Assembly (NCBI GenBank): GCA_030425055.1
Contig: JAUHVN010000192.1
Span: 1-5,781, forward strand
DNA from: Actinomycetes bacterium
GTDB lineage: Bacteria; Actinomycetota; Actinomycetes; Actinomycetales; Microbacteriaceae
Direction of reading: 5' to 3'
Length of the DNA: 5,781 bases
In this document: one piece after another, positions 4,452 to 5,781 of the stretch
Layout of the letters: each line of letters starts with the position of its first letter
Numbering within the stretch: the stretch's first letter is position 1
Program-made: the position numbers and the translations under genes
The notes under the pieces: model-generated
What the model was told of the DNA's origin: nothing
Database searches by the model: none
The model's input: the letters and a program-made list of their open reading frames with translations, nothing else

Positions 4452-5781
4452 CGGCTCCCCTCCCGATCCGCTGCCTCACGGCCTCGGCGAAGCGCCGGCC
4501 GCGGTCTGCGTAGGAGGAGAACTGATCGAAGGATGCCGCGGCGGGGGCGAGCAGAACCACGTCCCCGTCACGAGCTACCTCGGCGGCCAGTTCGACCACC
4601 CGCGCCATGACACCTTCAGTCTCAGCCGCGACGGCCTCGTAGACCGGCACCTCGGGCGCGTGTCGCGCGAACGCCGCGACCACGGCCGACCGGTCCTCGC
4701 CGATCACGATCGCCGCTCTGGCCGCCGCGCCGCGCTCGGCGACGAGGTCCGAGATGTCGACGCCCTTCAGCAGTCCGCCGACCACCCACACCGCACCGGG
4801 GTACGCGGCCAGCGACGACGACGCGGCGTGCGGGTTGGTCGCCTTCGAGTCGTCGACCCACGTCACGCCCTCGGCGACGGCGACGACCTCGATGCGGTGC
4901 GGGTCGAGCCGGAACGACTGCAGCGCGGTGCGGATCGCGACCGGCGGCACATCGAGCGAGCGCGCGAGGGCCGCCGCGGCGAGGATGTTCGACACGATGT
5001 GCGGGGCGGCGAGCCCCCGCTCGGCGAGGTCGGCGACCGTCGTCAGCTCGAGCGCCGACGTGCGGCGGTCGTCGAGGAACGCGCGGTCGACCAGGATGCC
5101 GTCGACGACCCCGAGGTCGCTGGGCCCCGGAACGCCGAGGTCGAACCCGATCGCGCGCGCGCCCTCGACGACGTCGGCGTCCTCGACCATGCGCATCGTG
5201 GCGGCATCCGCCTTGTTGTAGACGCACGCGACGCGCGTCAGGTCGTACACGTGCGCCTTGGCGTCGCGGTACGCGCCGGGCGTGCCGTGCCACTCGAGGT
5301 GGTCGTCGGCGAGGTTGAGACACACTGCGGCGTGCGGCGAGACTGGACCGGGTCCCGTCTGCAGGCCGAGGTACCAGAGCTGGTGGCTCGACAGTTCGAC
5401 GACGAGCGCGTCGAAGCCGGTGGGGTCGCGCACGGCGTCGAGCACCGGGGTGCCGATGTTGCCGACGGGGGCCGCTCGCAGGCCTCCCGCGACGAGCATC
5501 TCGGCCGTCAGACGCGTGGTGGTCGTCTTGCCGTTGGTGCCGGTGACGAGGATCCAGTCGGCCGGAGCGGCGTCGGCGCGCAGCACCTTGTCGCGCACGC
5601 GCCATGCGAGTTCGACGTCGCCCCACAGCGGGATGCCGGCCTCGCGCACCCACTGGATGACCGGATGCGCCGGCGCGAAGCCCGGTGAGGCGACGACCAC
5701 CTCGGGGGCGAACGCGACGACGGTCTGCGGCACCGTGCTCAGCGGTCCTGTCCACAGCTGTGCGCCGATGACCGGCAACAG
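4411..5781 (-). CDS. murD: UDP-N-acetylmuramoyl-L-alanine--D-glutamate ligase (MurD), N-terminus cut off by window edge
   Basis: Cytoplasmic Mur ligase that adds D-glutamate to UDP-MurNAc-L-Ala using ATP. The visible part has 456 codons and enters in the N-terminal UDP-binding domain; the start and its glycine-rich Rossmann loop lie upstream, with perhaps 50-60 residues missing judging from homologues. Counting from the window edge, the central domain has the P-loop TGTNGKTTTT (80-89), ELSSHQL (129-135; most homologues have ELSSFQL) and LNLADDHLEWHGT (155-167). The C-terminal domain has DDSKATNPHA (310-319), GGLLKG (335-340) and LLAPAAASFDQFSSYADRG (410-428), the MurD form of the LLSPACASFD..NYxxRG motif. 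DDSKATN with ASFDQF distinguishes MurD from MurC, MurE and MurF. A short acidic tail (HDDPDPSLDAA) follows the last conserved block and overlaps ftsW. All catalytic motifs in view are intact. Confidence 0.96.
   Translation of the reverse strand: MLPVIGAQLWTGPLSTVPQTVVAFAPEVVVASPGFAPAHPVIQWVREAGIPLWGDVELAWRVRDKVLRADAAPADWILVTGTNGKTTTTRLTAEMLVAGGLRAAPVGNIGTPVLDAVRDPTGFDALVVELSSHQLWYLGLQTGPGPVSPHAAVCLNLADDHLEWHGTPGAYRDAKAHVYDLTRVACVYNKADAATMRMVEDADVVEGARAIGFDLGVPGPSDLGVVDGILVDRAFLDDRRTSALELTTVADLAERGLAAPHIVSNILAAAALARSLDVPPVAIRTALQSFRLDPHRIEVVAVAEGVTWVDDSKATNPHAASSSLAAYPGAVWVVGGLLKGVDISDLVAERGAAARAAIVIGEDRSAVVAAFARHAPEVPVYEAVAAETEGVMARVVELAAEVARDGDVVLLAPAAASFDQFSSYADRGRRFAEAVRQRIGRGAGGHDDPDPSLDAA
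4455..4464 (-). promoter_or_regulatory. Strong Shine-Dalgarno of ftsW within the end of murD
   Basis: Minus-strand GGGAGGGGAG. Its GGAGG core (4463-4459) is seven bases from the GTG at 4451. It fixes the ftsW start inside murD and so establishes the 41-bp gene overlap. Confidence 0.65.

Noticed and set aside
2496..4610. 704-codon plus-strand open frame spanning the antisense of murG, ftsW and murD
   Set aside because: It crosses three real genes on the other strand and reads as charged repetitive sequence (EHR/DDE-rich), typical of shadow frames against membrane-protein codons.
4009..5688. 559-codon plus-strand open frame antisense to ftsW and murD
   Set aside because: Same reasoning: no motif, biased composition, and a fully supported murD opposite.

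Overview
This is an ordinary, well-conserved stretch of the division and cell wall (dcw) cluster from a very GC-rich actinobacterium. Everything recognisable is encoded on the minus strand, so transcription runs from high to low coordinates: murD (5' end beyond the window) - ftsW - murG - 179-bp gap - murC - ftsQ (3' end beyond the window). The gene order, the actinobacterial motif variants (HEANARPG and GNGEQ in MurG, AANDYIFA in FtsW) and the roughly 70% GC composition point to Micrococcales, most likely Microbacteriaceae. That placement is inferred from sequence style, not from a search.

Layout. MurD (4411-5781) adds D-glutamate to UDP-MurNAc-L-Ala in the cytoplasm. Its last codons overlap the start of ftsW by 41 bp, and a strong Shine-Dalgarno for ftsW lies inside murD. 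FtsW (3204-4451) is the SEDS-family polytopic membrane glycosyltransferase that polymerises septal glycan from lipid II. MurG (2093-3178), 25 bp further on, makes that lipid II from lipid I. A 179-bp non-coding gap (1914-2092) follows and is the only real break in the operon. It holds a cluster of GGAGGAT / ATCCTCC half-sites that form hairpins, and a TAGGAT box close to the murC start. MurC (513-1913) charges UDP-MurNAc with L-alanine. One codon after its stop, in the same frame, ftsQ (1-509) begins. It encodes a bitopic divisome protein, of which the disordered cytoplasmic N-terminus, the membrane helix and the first part of the POTRA domain are visible.

Together the genes supply the soluble precursor steps (MurC, MurD), the last lipid-linked step (MurG), the septal polymerase (FtsW) and a divisome scaffold (FtsQ). 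I see no mobile element, RNA gene, CRISPR array or unknown protein. The long plus-strand open frames are GC-rich shadows. I did not find an undescribed system. The points most worth a second look are the palindromic repeat cluster between murG and murC, a marked excess of the heptamer GGATGCC, the in-frame murC/ftsQ junction, and two possible near-leaderless promoters.
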